Shown here: piece by piece, positions 1 through 12,729 of the stretch
Numbering within the stretch: the first letter of the stretch is position 1
Layout of the letters: each line of letters opens with the position of its first letter
Assembly (NCBI RefSeq): GCF_001411555.2
Contig: NC_049905.1
Span: forward strand, 9,329,053-9,393,052
From: Juglans regia
Lineage: Eukaryota; Streptophyta; Magnoliopsida; Fagales; Juglandaceae
DNA: 64,000 nt
Reading direction: 5' to 3'
Translations under genes and position numbers: made by a program
Notes under the pieces: model-generated
What the model was told of the DNA's origin: nothing
The model's input: only the letters and a program-made list of their open reading frames with translations
Databases searched by the model: none

Positions 1-1279
1 TAAGATCAGAACATGAAAAGGAGTTATGAACCTTACACCTTGAATTTTTATAAATTCTACACACCTGCCCTTGCTAACCAATCTGACACCATTAGCCCAC
101 TCTCACTTGTAACTTTGAGTCATCCTGAACCTGTAACTTTGCTACTTGTACCATTAACGGATCTAGGAAGTTATGTTTACTCCCCAAATCCACTAAGATT
201 TCAACTACACAACTCCATATCCTTCCAAGTAATTTCATTGCATTATTATTAGAACAACCTAAGATTGCATGGATGGATATTTCTAGCCCCTTCTTCCTCT
301 GCTACTGACTCTTCCTTCCCAACAACAACTTCTTTCATGAATTCCTCAACCTCTGAGCCCTTATTAACAGATTCTTCTACTTGTAATAGTATACTTTTGG
401 ATTCTTACCCACATGTGCAAGATTCCATTTTTCATCACAATGGTAACATATGCCCTTCTTTAATTTTTCATCCATTTGTGAAGAAAAAACTTTCTTCACT
501 AGTAAGAGAGGTTTTTGCACCCTACTCACTTCAACAGTTGAGTCATTGTGTACTACACTTCCCCTCCATGGCTTTTTAGTAGCTAGTAGGTACTTTTCTT
601 GGATCTTTGCCAATCCAAACAGAACATTGATATTAATAGGATTGAGCATTCAAATTGGTAATCAAATCTCATCCTTTAAACCACTCAAAAAGTAGCTCAA
701 TTTATGCATTTTAGACAATCCCTTTAGCCTATTAGAAAAGGCCTCAAACTTTGCTTTATACACAACTACAGATGATGACTGCTTGAGGCGTATCAAAGCC
801 TTCATTGGGCCATCATAAGCTGTTCACCCAAATCTATCTTGCAATGCCTTTACAAATGAATCATAACCATTAAAAACACCACAATCAATGGCATCTTGAT
901 ACCATATGAGAGCCTCGCCCTCCATATGATAGGATGGCATTAGAAGTTTTTGACTCAAGGGTGTTTGATGATAATCAGAGTATTGATTAGCTTTAAAAAT
1001 CCAGGCATATGAATTATTCCCATTGAAATGGGGAAAATCTAATCTCACTCAAAGCTATGCAGATACCCTTTTTTCATTCATACTGAATCTATTATCTTAA
1101 AAACCCTCCCTAAGTGAAACCACTTGATGATTTCTTACCAAGTTGTTTAATCATATCAGTGAGAGTATCTAACCTTTAAGTAATGCCATGTATAGCATTA
1201 TGATGTTCATCCAATTGCCTTTATAGAACCTCCATTATTTTGCCTTTGCCATTGTAGGATCGACAGCTCTGATGCCAAT
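1..1279 (-). mobile_element. Ty3/gypsy internal region, gag part (unit 1, cut by window edge)
   Basis: Internal part of a minus-strand gypsy element whose 5' LTR follows at 1280. The segment at 377-649 encodes a gag C-terminus with a CCHC-type zinc knuckle (CYHCDEKWNLAHV...; the third Cys is changed to Gly here but is Cys in the copy at 56543-56815). Further gag-like coding is seen at 824-1048. Just left of the LTR, the minus strand reads TTGGCATCAGAGC, a primer-binding site of the initiator-methionine tRNA type. Many stops break the frame. The rest of the element lies left of the window; the orthologous insertion in unit 3 (53287-57952) shows what is missing. Confidence 0.8.
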
Positions 1280-1739
1280 TGTTACGTGCTTACTTCAATT
1301 CACCCAGTAAACCTCACCCACAAACCTACAATCAACAAGAACAAGAACACGAACAAGAAAATGAGATGGAAATCCAAGAATCCACTTCTTGATTATTGGA
1401 AGAGGCTTTAGAGGAACCTCCAACCTCCAGAATGAATTTCAATTACTAAGATTTTGAACAAGAGTCCTTACAATGAATTTAGGCTTTATAGTACTAAGCT
1501 ATAAGTAAAAATGTAGTCATTTTATTAATAAAACACCCACAACATAACATAAAACTCTTCCTGCACATCAGTTTCTTTTAACTCAAAATGTGCTTCACTA
1601 ATCCCAAAACGCCTCGTTTTGAGTTTCATTATGTTAATATTGTTGCTCACCATAAAACACACTGCTTCACTTACTCTTCAGAACACACTGGTTATTCACT
1701 TCACCACAACAATACTCAGCTTCTCTTCAACCCCTTACA
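1280..1739 (-). repeat. gypsy LTR (5' LTR of a minus-strand element, unit 1)
   Basis: The segment begins TGTTACGTGC and ends CCCCTTACA (TG...CA ends). It is collinear with both LTRs of the unit 3 element (53287-53749 and 57486-57952). The primer-binding site abuts its left edge and MAP kinase coding sequence abuts its right edge. Confidence 0.85.
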
Positions 1740-2980
<1,241 letters not shown>

Positions 2981-4441
2981 TCTTTTTTTTTTTTTAAAAA
3001 AAAAAGGATGACAACACCTCCAAAATATTATTAAAAACTCTTACTTATGGTGGAGGAAAACTCCAAACAAATAAACCCCAACTAACATAAAACCAACATC
3101 AAACAAATTAGACATTAAAGCCTAATGCTAGGCAAACCAAGAAAATCCAACCGAAGTAAACCTCGAATATGTAGGGGCAAACCATTGGAACCCACATATG
3201 TACAATTTTTCCCCTCCTCACCTTAACTTGCTAGAAAATCTGCAATCTTATTACCTTCTCTAATTTGGTGCGATATCGTGTAATTAAGACCATGAAGAGC
3301 CATAAGCAATTCCTCCCAAAAATCCCATAAATACCAAACCGAGCAATACTTAGTAAGAAGCCACTGTACAACCAAAGCTGAATCATTCTCAATCTCAACC
3401 TGAGTAATTCCCATCTCCTTACATAGTTTCAACCCACAAATATGGGCCCTAAGCTCCGCCTCATTATTAGTACCAAAGCCAAAATTAGAAGAGAAAGCTA
3501 CTACTACTCTCCCAAAATCATTCCTAATAACACCCCCACCACCACAATTCCCAGAATTACCTCGGCAAGAGCCATCAAAATTCAGTTTCACCCACCCAGC
3601 CTTCCTTCGGTCTCTTCCAGGAAATTAGACATAGACTTCTTACCACTGGGTTAATAACAGGCAGATCTAATGCAACCAATGACTCCTCATCTGCACGATT
3701 TAATCTTTGAACTTTGGCAATCGAATCCGAGACTTGCCTTAGCCAAAACTGAATTGACAACCATATCAAATCTATAGACTCATCCTTCCCCTCCACACGT
3801 GCTCTACATCGGTGTAACCACAATCTCCAAATGATCAAGAAAGGCAGCCAACCGATAAACTGCCCACATTATGAAGAACGCCTAGCACAGCAATGCCAAT
3901 GCCAAACTCTCGGCCACCAAAGATTTACATTCATGCAACTGAAGCCCAACACCTGCATAATCCTCCTCCAAACAATTTGAGCAACCTCTCCCGAACATAG
4001 GACATGATCCAAAGTCTCCACCCTTTTTCTAACACAACAGTTACACGTAGATGCAAAAGAAATGCCCAGTTTCTGAACACGATCATCCATTGGAAGACAA
4101 CCAAACCGCACCTTCCACATGCATAAAGAACTTTTTTTGGTAGAAACTTATGCCAAATCCACTCCATCCCATCTACTCTTGGACTCTTAACATGAATCAA
4201 CTCCCAAGCTGAAGCCGTAGAAAAACTACCATTCAGTGTAGGCTTCCAAATCACCATATATGCCCTCTCTCGGTCACTAATAACCTCTAAGACCACCTCC
4301 CTAACCCAAGAAGATCCAACCAGCTCCTCAAGCTTAGTGACGTCCCATTGGTTTTCTATCTAGCAATCACGCACCAAAATTTGTGGAGTAGAAACACCCA
4401 CACCTAAATCAAAACCCACACTATTGGCAAACGTCCCATTG
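2981..4441 (-). mobile_element. 5'-truncated L1-type LINE (RT C-terminus/zf-RVT + RNase H), unit 1
   Basis: Only the 3' part of a plant LINE ORF2 is present, on the minus strand: a zf-RVT region (about 3600-4300, KVRFGCLPMDDRVQKLG, with frameshifts) and then a type I RNase H domain at 3223-3591. The RNase H piece shows LNFDGSCRGNSG, NEAELRA, ENDSALVV and NKIADFLA, so the D-E-D pattern is recognisable. A poly-T run on the plus strand at about 2983-2995 is the poly(A) tail. Flanking sequences GTTTCGATGT (2971-2980) and GTTTCCATAT (4442-4451) are a slightly diverged target-site duplication, which is exact in unit 3. The element sits in a MAPK intron. Confidence 0.85.
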
Positions 4442-4514
4442 GTTTCCATATATTAGCACACATAATGCATAAAAAGTAAGCCCTTAAGAATGATTAAATA
4501 CTTAGAAGAACCAC

Positions 4515-5107
4515 TAGTTCACAATATGCAAAAGGGAACTGCTTATCTGACAGTGATCAACTATCAAAGCCTGGCTAGATTGTATAATCTGATTGAGGTC
4601 AGTATCCATTAACTCATATACAATATACACATCATTAAAATTTTCCTTCTCTAGTGGCCTTACGATTTCCTTAATATTGATAATTTTCACAATGAAACAA
4701 TGCAATTGGTTTGTTCTTACTCGCAGCAAAAGAAAGTATATGGGGGGTTGCACATTTCCTCTGTGGCACTCCATTTAGCCAACTTTGCAATTACATATCA
4801 TAACTTTGTGTTGTACACCAAATTAAACCCATGTGAAATAAATATAACAAAATAGCCTTGAGATACATTGTTGGAACATGCTATGATTGGTACTATAAAC
4901 TTTGCGTGAAGAAGTGACAGTAGACGATATGTGACCGTAAAAAAACAAAAAATTCATGTGACTACATCTTCATAGTCCTTTTTGCAAAGGAGATTGATCC
5001 TTCAAAGTGTCCTTTTGGCATCAATCATGCAGTTGAATGCATTTCCAATTTTCTTGATTGCAAGCTCTTCTTTAGTCTCAGAATTCATTGCACAGCTACA
5101 ATAAGAG
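4515..5107 (-). pseudogene. MAP kinase relic, N-lobe exons (unit 1)
   Basis: Two minus-strand exon remnants of the same MAPK. The upstream piece (about 4975-5107) encodes [16 protein letters not shown], with the ATP-anchoring Lys of the AIKK motif, followed by KRTL-stop-RINLL where RTLREIKLL is usual. The downstream piece (about 4540-4700) encodes [20 protein letters not shown] and [17 protein letters not shown], the hinge region and the helix after it. They flank an intron. The unit 3 copy lacks the KRTL stop but has its own frameshift before FNDV, so each copy acquired private damage after the shared lesions. Confidence 0.85.
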
Positions 5108-5376
5108 AATAGAAACCACCCCCAATTATAACAAGTAAAATTTAGAGATAGTAAGAAACATTACCAATGGTTTAGAAGCATCTACCTGATCGCTGAAAGG
5201 TGTACAAGCATGAAATAAGTAAGCTTCTAATATTTTTGCTAAATACTCAAAATCACACCATATCATTGTCACTGGAATCATGCTGAAAAGGATTTGAATG
5301 TACCTTTCATGCATAACCTCGTGAACAGTGAGTAGAATGTTCCAGTGGAACAACATCCATATCTAATATATGTGAT
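5108..5376. other. MAPK 5' flank or intron, no recognised gene
   Basis: This lies upstream of the N-lobe exon on the minus strand. A 76-codon minus-strand ORF at 5126-5356 is conserved at 61279-61506, but I recognise no domain and it lies within duplicated DNA, so conservation means little. Confidence 0.4.
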
Positions 5377-6859
5377 ATTAATATGGAACAACATGCATAA
5401 CCTTGGATTTCCGTTGGGGACTGCCTCAAGAACTATATCAATATGGGATATAGTGATCAAGAAGATAGAACGTAGATTGGCGGGATGGAAGTGGTTGTAC
5501 ATGTTGAAAGGTAGAAGGATTACCTTAATCAAGAGTACTCTTTCTAACATACCCACATATTTCTTATCTCTTTTCCCAATTCCAGGTAGTGTGGTGGCCC
5601 AGATTGAAAAACTTCATCTTGATTTCTTATGGAGTGGTGTGGGGGATGAATTCAAATTTCATCTAGTCAGTTGGGATAAGGTATGCACTCCAATCTCCTC
5701 TGGTGGATTGAGAATTAGAAATATGAGAATTTTCAATTGGGCCTTACTTGAGAAATGGTTGTGGAGATATAATATGGAACCGGAGGCCCTATGGAAGTCG
5801 GTAGTTGATTGCAAATATGGTAGTTTGTAGAAGGGTTGATGTACTAGAGAGGTGAGTGGGGCATATGTAGTGGGAGTTTGGAAGCACATTAGACGAGGGT
5901 GGGGGGTTTTTATTCGCCATACCAAGCTGATGTTGGGAGCGGGCTCTAGAATTAAATTTTGGAGTGACATATGGTGTGAAAATAATGCCCTAATGGACTT
6001 ATTTCCTTCAGTTTTTTTGGATTGCATGTGCTCAAGATGCTTTAGTGGCGGATCCCATGGTGTTATTGGGAGATCAAGTCCAATGGAACATCACTTTCAA
6101 TAGGGCGGCACAAGATTGGAAAGTTGGCAGCTTTGAGGACTTTTTTAGCCTACTGTATTCTACGAAGCTGAGTAGCAACGAGTTGATATGTTGTGGTGGG
6201 TACTGGCAAGTAAGTGTACATTCTTGGTTCGATCCTTCTACAAGTCCCTCACACACTTGCCAAACAATCAGTTTCCATGGCGAAGGATTTGGCAAAATAA
6301 GGCACCTTCCAAGGCGGCATTTTTTACTTGGACAGTGTCCCTGGGTAAGATTTTGACAACAGATAACTTGAGGAAGTGAATGGTGATTATACTAGATTGG
6401 TGCTACATATATAACAAATCCGACGAGATAGTCAATCTCCTCTTACTACATTTTGAGATTGCTAGAGTACTGTGGAATGGAGTGTTTGGCCGAGTAGAAT
6501 TAGCTTGGGCAATGCCTACCATAGTGGTTAAGTTTTTGGCCAGCTAGACACCTTCAGGAGGTATTCCATAAATCAAAGTTGTGTGGAAGATAATGCCTAT
6601 TTGTATTATGTGGTGCCTGTGGCGGGAGCGAAACGACTAGACGTTTGAAGACAATGAGTGTTCATTAGCGGAATTTAGATCTTTATTTTTTAGAGCTCTA
6701 TTCCTATGGGTCATAGCTGTAGACTTTAATGACTTTGATTTTCATGACATACTTATTTCTATTGTTACGACCAAGATAGGTCTTATCTCTTGTATACCAT
6801 CTTATGTACTTGGGCTATGCTTATCATCATTAATACTATCGTTTACTTATTAACAAAAT
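5377..6859 (+). mobile_element. 5'-truncated L1-type LINE (RT thumb, zf-RVT), unit 1
   Basis: The plus strand encodes the end of a LINE reverse transcriptase: HNLGFPLGTASR, IKKIERRLAGWK, GRRITLIKSTLSNIPTYFLS and GGLRIRNMRIFNWALLEKWL. After several stops comes a zf-RVT-like region (FPWRRIWQNKAPSKAAFFTW, about 6188-6379). No catalytic YxDD part is left. It is flanked by an 11-bp direct repeat ATATATGTGAT at 5366-5376 and 6860-6870, read as the target-site duplication, with a short A-rich tail before the right copy. It is the opposite orientation to the LINE at 2981, so this is a separate event. Confidence 0.85.
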
Positions 6860-6870
6860 ATATATGTGAT

Positions 6871-7580
6871 TCTACCAACATTCATGGGTTTTATTTACAA
6901 ACGTATTGAAATTGAAATAATTTAGTGCAATTCAACGAGGGTAAAAATGAAGGGAAGACGATTACGCTTTAAAACTGACATTTATCATCGTCCGATTAAA
7001 TATAATCACGTCGATCTTTTCTAACAACAAACACCAACGAAAACTCCGCTCAGAAATGCAAGGGAACTATAAATAACAGGCAGATTTTGTTTTAATCTCA
7101 ACTTTATCTATTTAATAGGTAGCATAGAAAAGTATTGTTCACACAAATTCTTCCTTAACTTGATTACCATCCAAATTCTGTCATAAATAATACAGAAGGC
7201 TCCCATAATACAACATGTAAGCCAAATTTCTCAGAAACTAATACAAATACTTAAGCGCGGTTTGGATAGTGAGTTGAAATGAAAGTTGAAAGTTGAATAA
7301 AATATTGTTTATTATTAGTTTGGATAATTTCCCATGTTTATTATATTTTTGTTTGGAAATTTGAAAAAGTTGTAATGATGAAATGAGATGAGATGAGATG
7401 AGATAAAATACTTCTTATATTCAAATAGGGCTAGAGAGAATTTTGGTGTTAAAGTGTGATTGATTTAGGTGCATTGAACATAAGGTTAGTAGATTTTTGT
7501 GTCTCCATCGTAGACGTGGACTATTTATATTAGACGTGGACTGTTTAAATCGAGCCACTTAAATATTGAGTAATACTAGA
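6871..7580. other. spacer between MAPK/LINE block and TNL1
   Basis: No gene seen. Collinear with 63036-63832 in unit 3, and from about 7150 also with 41330-41520 in unit 2. It contains a MITE at 7255-7431. Confidence 0.6.
7255..7431. mobile_element. GATGAG-family MITE (copy 2)
   Basis: Same family as 2446-2644: GGTTTGGATAGTGAGTTGAAATG at the left, (GATGA)n near the right end, and an inverted CAAATAGGGC end. The orthologous insertion is at 63497-63682. Confidence 0.7.
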
Positions 7581-7730
7581 TATAAGTCCCAAATAGACAA
7601 GCTCTATACAATTTTTTTGTAAAAAAGTGGGTCCCACTAATAAAGAATAATTTGTTTTTACACTTTTTTTAAGGTAGAGTCTACTTTTTTACAATGGCTA
7701 GCATGTAGCTTATCTATTTGGGGCTTGTAC
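7581..7730. mobile_element. 150-bp MITE with about 20-bp terminal inverted repeats
   Basis: The left end AAGTCCCAAATAGACAAGCT pairs with the reverse complement of the right end, AAGCCCCAAATAGATAAGCT (17 of 20 positions in my reading). The interior is AT-rich with poly-T runs and no ORF. The same insertion is at 63833-63980, but unit 2 has a different MITE at the corresponding place (41528). Confidence 0.75.
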
Positions 7731-8020
7731 AAATCATTTTTCCTTAAATATTAGAATCTCTATGTAATTGCTAAAATTTATTCTTCTATCTTCTACTTCT
7801 TGCCAATCATAAAATATCTATTTTAGAAAGACTTGTTCCATTTTGCGACTTAAGGAAAAAGTGCCCTAGAACCTAAGCCAGTTTCCATTACAGATCATCG
7901 ATGGCCAACTTTGAATACATGTTGTGAAGTAAATGAATAGGCAAGATGATTTACAATGAATACAAAAGTTAATCTTCATTTATTTTTTAAAATGGCACGC
8001 CTAATAGAATCTTAATTATA

Positions 8021-11000
8021 TTACACTACACAAAACAAATCAGATGACAGATTGTCACACCCAACCAAATCAACTTGTATGTTAGATTCCAAGTTTGGGC
8101 CTTGAATATCAACCAGGCTGCAGCAATCACCAAGGTAAAGTATAGCTAACTCAGAACTCGAGGAAAATGAAAGTGTTTTCAATGATGAGCAGCCCCATGC
8201 AGATAATGTCTCTATTTTTGCAGGGAGTCCCAAAATCGAGTAAAGAGACTTGTTCTGTTGTAAGTGGAGAGATTGTAATTTAGAAAGGCCACTGATGCTA
8301 TCTGGTAGGATACAGAAAGTGTTTTATGATAAATCAAAGCCTTGGAGGGAAGAGAATCCCCCAAGATCAAGGGGAATCTTATCTACTGACAAATTATAGT
8401 CCCTAAGAGCTAGTTTCCCAGAGTGTCAAATCCAAAAACATAAGCTCGTAGCAAAGTTCTGGGATTCAAACTTCTTGGTGATAACCGTGATGAGAAACGT
8501 GATAGCCAAGATCTTGAGAATTTTTCTTTGCATTCAGATAAGGATAAGCCTTTCCAATTCATCAAAAAAATCAAGGACGATGGGAGTTGCTTAATGGCAG
8601 TTCCTCCTATAAACAGCTCTTTCAAAGCAATCATATTCCCCAAATTCTTTAGTAACTTTTCAAGCTATAAGCAGCCAGACAAGTTAAGAGTTTTAAGAGA
8701 TTCTAATTTAGAAATTCTTTTTGGTAGATTCCTAAGGTTCTTGCATCCTTTTAAATTCAACAAAACAAGCCCTTCAAGATATCTTACAGAGTCATGAAGC
8801 TCAATCAAATTTATGCAACCTTCTAGAACTAGTATCTCTAGATGTGGGACTTGCGAGAATCATGGTGATTTGCAGAGATTCTTGGAATAGCTGAGATTAG
8901 GACTTTCAACTTGTTGAATACTTGGATTATGTATATAACAACTGAGATTTTTGGTTTAGCCAAGACTATTGGTGTGTGTGAACAAAAAGATTTCCAATTA
9001 CTAACATCAAAAGAGGAATATAAGGTATAGTAAAATTCGTTACCCTATTCTCCTTCCAGACTTCTTTAAAATTACTATGCTGCAAGTCAAGCACAACAAG
9101 GTTCTCTAGATAAAGGTTTTGCGGTAGAATTTTCATTGGGCAATTATGCCAACAAAGCCATCTTAGCTCTTTGGAAAGAAGCTCAAAGCGTCCTATGAGA
9201 CGCACATTTTTGATCTAGAGCAACCTCAAATTCTTCATCTTTGCAAATGCATCGGTTTTCAGATGTAAGTCCGCAAGTGAGGGTGGATTTAGCATGAGAC
9301 TCTTCATTACTTCAGATGCCTAGCAAAATATGAAGTTAGATTAGCAACATATTCCTCCTCTTTCTAAGGCTAGAACATACTTGAACTGGAGTAGGCCTAG
9401 ATATTCTGTTCATAACTTAAAAGTCAAACACTTGAGAGATTTAGATATGAATAGCAATGTTTAAACCGAGATTGAATAATTTTTAATATTGTAAGTTGAG
9501 CTTTCAACTAACTCTAGAGAAGTTTTGGATCAAATGACATATAGTTAAAATATCTTCACACAATGATGCAGGAAAGCTAACAAGATAGAACTCTCATGCA
9601 AGCCAAGAGATCATTTATATATATCTTACCATATGTTCACTGTGTAGTACATTTAACGCGTCCTCGTAAAACCACAACCTACTATGTCTTCCTGGATATT
9701 TACGTGAACTTTTGCGAACAATCTCCCTTCCTATATCTTGAATCAAATCGTGCATCCTCAGCTTACCATGGAGATCTATTATTACAACAGACCTGCGAAC
9801 AAGATTATTAATACGAATATCCAGAGAAAAACCACAACTATGGAGAATTTTGGCAACATATTCTCTATCTATCCCTATAAAGAAGCATGCAATATCAAGG
9901 AATATGTCCATTGTTTCCTCATCTTATGAATCAATGCTTACTTGAAGTACTTTTTGAATATCATGGTCAGGCATTTTTTGTAATTTTTCCACTGTGCTTT
10001 TCCATTCGATAATGCTTTTTCCCACGAGAAAAGAACCCAAAACTTTAAGAGCTAATGGATGCCCTCCAGTATACTTTACTACACTAATGGACAGCTCATG
10101 GTAATCTTCCATTGGATGGGGCATCTTGAAGGCATGCCAGCTAAAAAGTTCAAGAGAGTCTGTGCAAGTCAATTCTTCCACTTTATATTTTTCATAGTTT
10201 CCTAATTGCTTTAGCAAATCTTTATCTTTCGTCGTTGCAATGATTCTACTCCCAGCACCAAACCAGTTTGTGTTTCCAGCTAATGCCTCTAGTTGATCCA
10301 CGTGATCCATGTCATCAAGAACAAGAAGAACTTTTTTTCTAGCAAGGAGTTTCTTAATCCAATAGATTCCTGTATCAACATTTTCAAATGGCCAATCTCT
10401 GTTTTTCGAGATATCAGTAAGAAGAGTTTTTTGTAAATTGACTAAACCATTAAACTGTCTTGAAGTTTCTTTAATTTCTCGGAGAAAACTACTTCCTTCA
10501 AATCCATCACATACTTGGTTATAAACAGCTTCTGCTATGAATGTTTTACCTATTCCACTCATCCCATGGATGCTAACAATGCGAACATCATTATTTTCCA
10601 GATGTAATAAGGCTTTCATCTCCACAACACGAGAATCTAATCCTATCGGGTGTTTGGCCACATTCAAGTGATAAGGGTGTAATTGATGGGAAATTTCTTT
10701 GATGATCATATCGATGAACTTTGCTTCATACCTGCAGATTACAATTCAAATGGAAAATAAGACAGTAAGTTATTCTAAGCAATTAAGTTATCAAAGTTAT
10801 TGAGAATATAAATTATATTTATTTTTGTATAAGTTCTTGTCATATAGCACACATAGCAGACCCACCAAACTCATCACACTTGCTAAGATTTTGCAGCATA
10901 TAAAGTTTACAATTGGAGATACAGACACATAGATCGACACCTATATCTGAGATTTAGCAAACAAGTCCTACACAGTGAACATAAAGAAAAGAGAGAATTA

Positions 11001-11266
11001 AAGGAAATAGAATCTTAGGGACTTGATGGGGCTTTCTTGTTTTTGTTTGCTTGCTGTTAAGATCAAGAACAATAAATTTCATTAAAGGAGGGTAGATATA
11101 TTTCTTTGGTTGAATGGTCTCTCCATGAAATTGTCGTGTCAAAAACAAGTCTTTTGAAGCACCATTTCAACATTCCTTTTAGCTGTGTTTGTATGTATGT
11201 ATGTATGTACATACGTATATATACATTCACATACATACATACACGACACGCGCGCGCGCAAATAGA

Positions 11267-11298
<32 letters not shown>

Positions 11299-11931
11299 GC
11301 ATATATGAGAATATTTCAGAATTCTTGGATTATAATGTGTCCGTCCAAACAGCACAAGCATGACCAAACTAAGCCCAACGTGAAGCATGACGTAATAATT
11401 TGAAATTGTTTTTGTATAATACCCGTTGGAAACACTCTCGAGATCCAAGCCGGAACAGTTTGAAGCTTCAGTTAGAGCTGCTCTCCACCTTTTTACCCTC
11501 ATCATGTCCTCCTGAAACTGCTCTTCATGCCGCGCAAATGATTCGGCAAAAGTTCCAGTCTGGTTTCGAACATCTGTCGGGCTCACATGATAAAATACAG
11601 GAAAAAAAGTGTGACGTTTCGTATTCTTGCAACGCACAATTTCTGCAAGCTCTTCAAGACACCTCTTAGAAGAAGCATACCCTTGGGAAAAGACAACAAT
11701 GGAAATCCTTGATCCACGGATCGCATTGAGTATTTCGGTAGAGATGTTTTCCCCTCTTCGAAGCGCGTCGTCATCTCGGAAGGTTTTAATTCCGGCTCTC
11801 ACCAAAGCGGAGTAGAGGTGATCGACGAAACTCTTGCGAGTGTCTTCACCTCTGAAACTCAGGAAGAGTTCATAAACCCACTGATCATCAGAACGGTGTT
11901 CCAAAGATGATGGAAGGTTTGGAGTAGCCAT
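8021..11931 (-). pseudogene. TNL1: TIR-NB-ARC-LRR resistance gene pseudogene
   Basis: Exons on the minus strand, by alignment with TNL2: 11931-11423 (TIR), 10731-9630 (NB-ARC), 9319-9044 and about 8921-8046 (LRR). The TIR exon is intact (ELFLSFRGEDTRKSF, CLEELAEI with the catalytic Glu). The NB-ARC exon keeps the P-loop GMSGIGKT, kinase-2 VLLVLDDMD, GGHPLAL, FLDIACFF and MHD. Lesions: TTA to TAA at 9926-9924 (after VLQVSIDS); CAG to TAG at 9217-9215 in exon 3; the exon 4 acceptor CAG changed to CAA; single-base deletions near 8900 and 8413. The whole C-JID exon is lost by a deletion of about 1.2 kb relative to TNL2. A transcript could still give a TIR plus partial NB-ARC protein of about 430 residues. 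First three exon lengths (509, 1102, 276) match TNL2 within 3 nt. Confidence 0.93.
11180..11300. repeat. microsatellite cluster in TNL1 intron 1
   Basis: (TGTA)n, CACATACA, (GC)n and (AT)n tracts follow one another. The equivalent tract in TNL2 intron 1 (46670-46770) has different repeat numbers, so the site is hypervariable. Confidence 0.85.
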
Positions 11932-12057
11932 GGAAACGAAGGTGTTTCTTGGGATTGAGATTGATTGGACTGGAAAAGAGACAAAACTTGTGAGTTAACA
12001 AACGGGATATAGAGAGGTTGTCACTTCTCAGAATCAGAGAAAGAGAGAACGAAGAGC

Positions 12058-12060
<3 letters not shown>

Positions 12061-12092
<32 letters not shown>

Positions 12093-12116
12093 TAAGAGCT
12101 TAGAGAGAGAGAGAAG
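12061..12116. repeat. (GA)n microsatellite upstream of TNL1
   Basis: Two GA runs lie about 130-190 bp upstream of the TNL1 ATG on its transcribed side, in the likely 5' UTR or promoter. The corresponding TNL2 region (47,560-47,600) has only a short GA-rich stretch. Confidence 0.8.
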
Positions 12117-12337
12117 TTGTCGGCAATCTTTTGAGTTTTGAAGCCTTCGTGCGTTGACAATTTCCTAGTGGTACTGCTCAGTCAATTGCAATGCTGAGCG
12201 AGTAGGGTATGTTGCATCGATCCTATTCGTCCATTTTTCGTCAACGAAGTGGCTGCCATGGCAGCTTACCTTCCCCGACAGTCACAGCTTCGTTATATAA
12301 ATTCAAAATAATGCAAATTGCGTTATCCTGTGTAATT

Positions 12338-12722
12338 TTGTTTTTCTTGCTTTCACACACATTCACACCCGTCCAGTGTTTGTCTATACTCCAAAGTGAA
12401 TGGATTTTGAAGCCATCTAAATTACGTGCTATAGGATGCAGATCGAGGAGATTTTCTAATCCACATTCCCAAGCTCTCTTTGTGGGTGGGTTTCCAGAAG
12501 GACGTTCAAGCAATCAAAGCATATCGACCAGCATTCTTTGAGTGCCAGTACCTGCGAACCTCGTTCTCCGGCCAGATAAAATCGCGGCCATTCTCGGCAC
12601 CTAAGCATGCAGCAGGTGTGTGAAGAAGATTTTTTCCATGCATTTGTCGGATTATAAATTCCATTCTCTGTAGAAACGCAGCTTTTATTACACGTATCCG
12701 CCTGCATCCATATGGGGGGCAT
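12338..12722. repeat. conserved TNL upstream block (copy A)
   Basis: About 280-380 bp that recur twice upstream of TNL2 (48235-48445 and 48566-48780), for example CACCCGTCCAGTGTTTGTCT and GATCGAGGAGATTTTC. Short ORFs on both strands cover it but do not keep the same frame in all copies, and I recognise no domain. It may be a degraded exon of another gene, or promoter sequence. Confidence 0.6.
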
Positions 12723-12729
12723 TTTAGTA

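Noticed and set aside
265..695. Plus-strand ORFs over the gag region
   Set aside because: They are antisense shadows of the minus-strand gag zinc-knuckle frame, which has the recognisable motif.
5126..5556. Minus-strand ORFs conserved at 61279-61691 as a possible small gene
   Set aside because: Conservation is explained by the segmental duplication, and half of the ORF is antisense to LINE RT coding.
11400..11815. Plus-strand ORFs opposite the TIR exons (also 46982-47337)
   Set aside because: They are conserved between paralogs only because the TIR exon is; a shadow of minus-strand coding.
12241..12722. A small protein gene upstream of TNL1 (ORFs on both strands)
   Set aside because: Frames are not conserved among the three copies of this block, and no domain is recognisable; kept only as a repeat.
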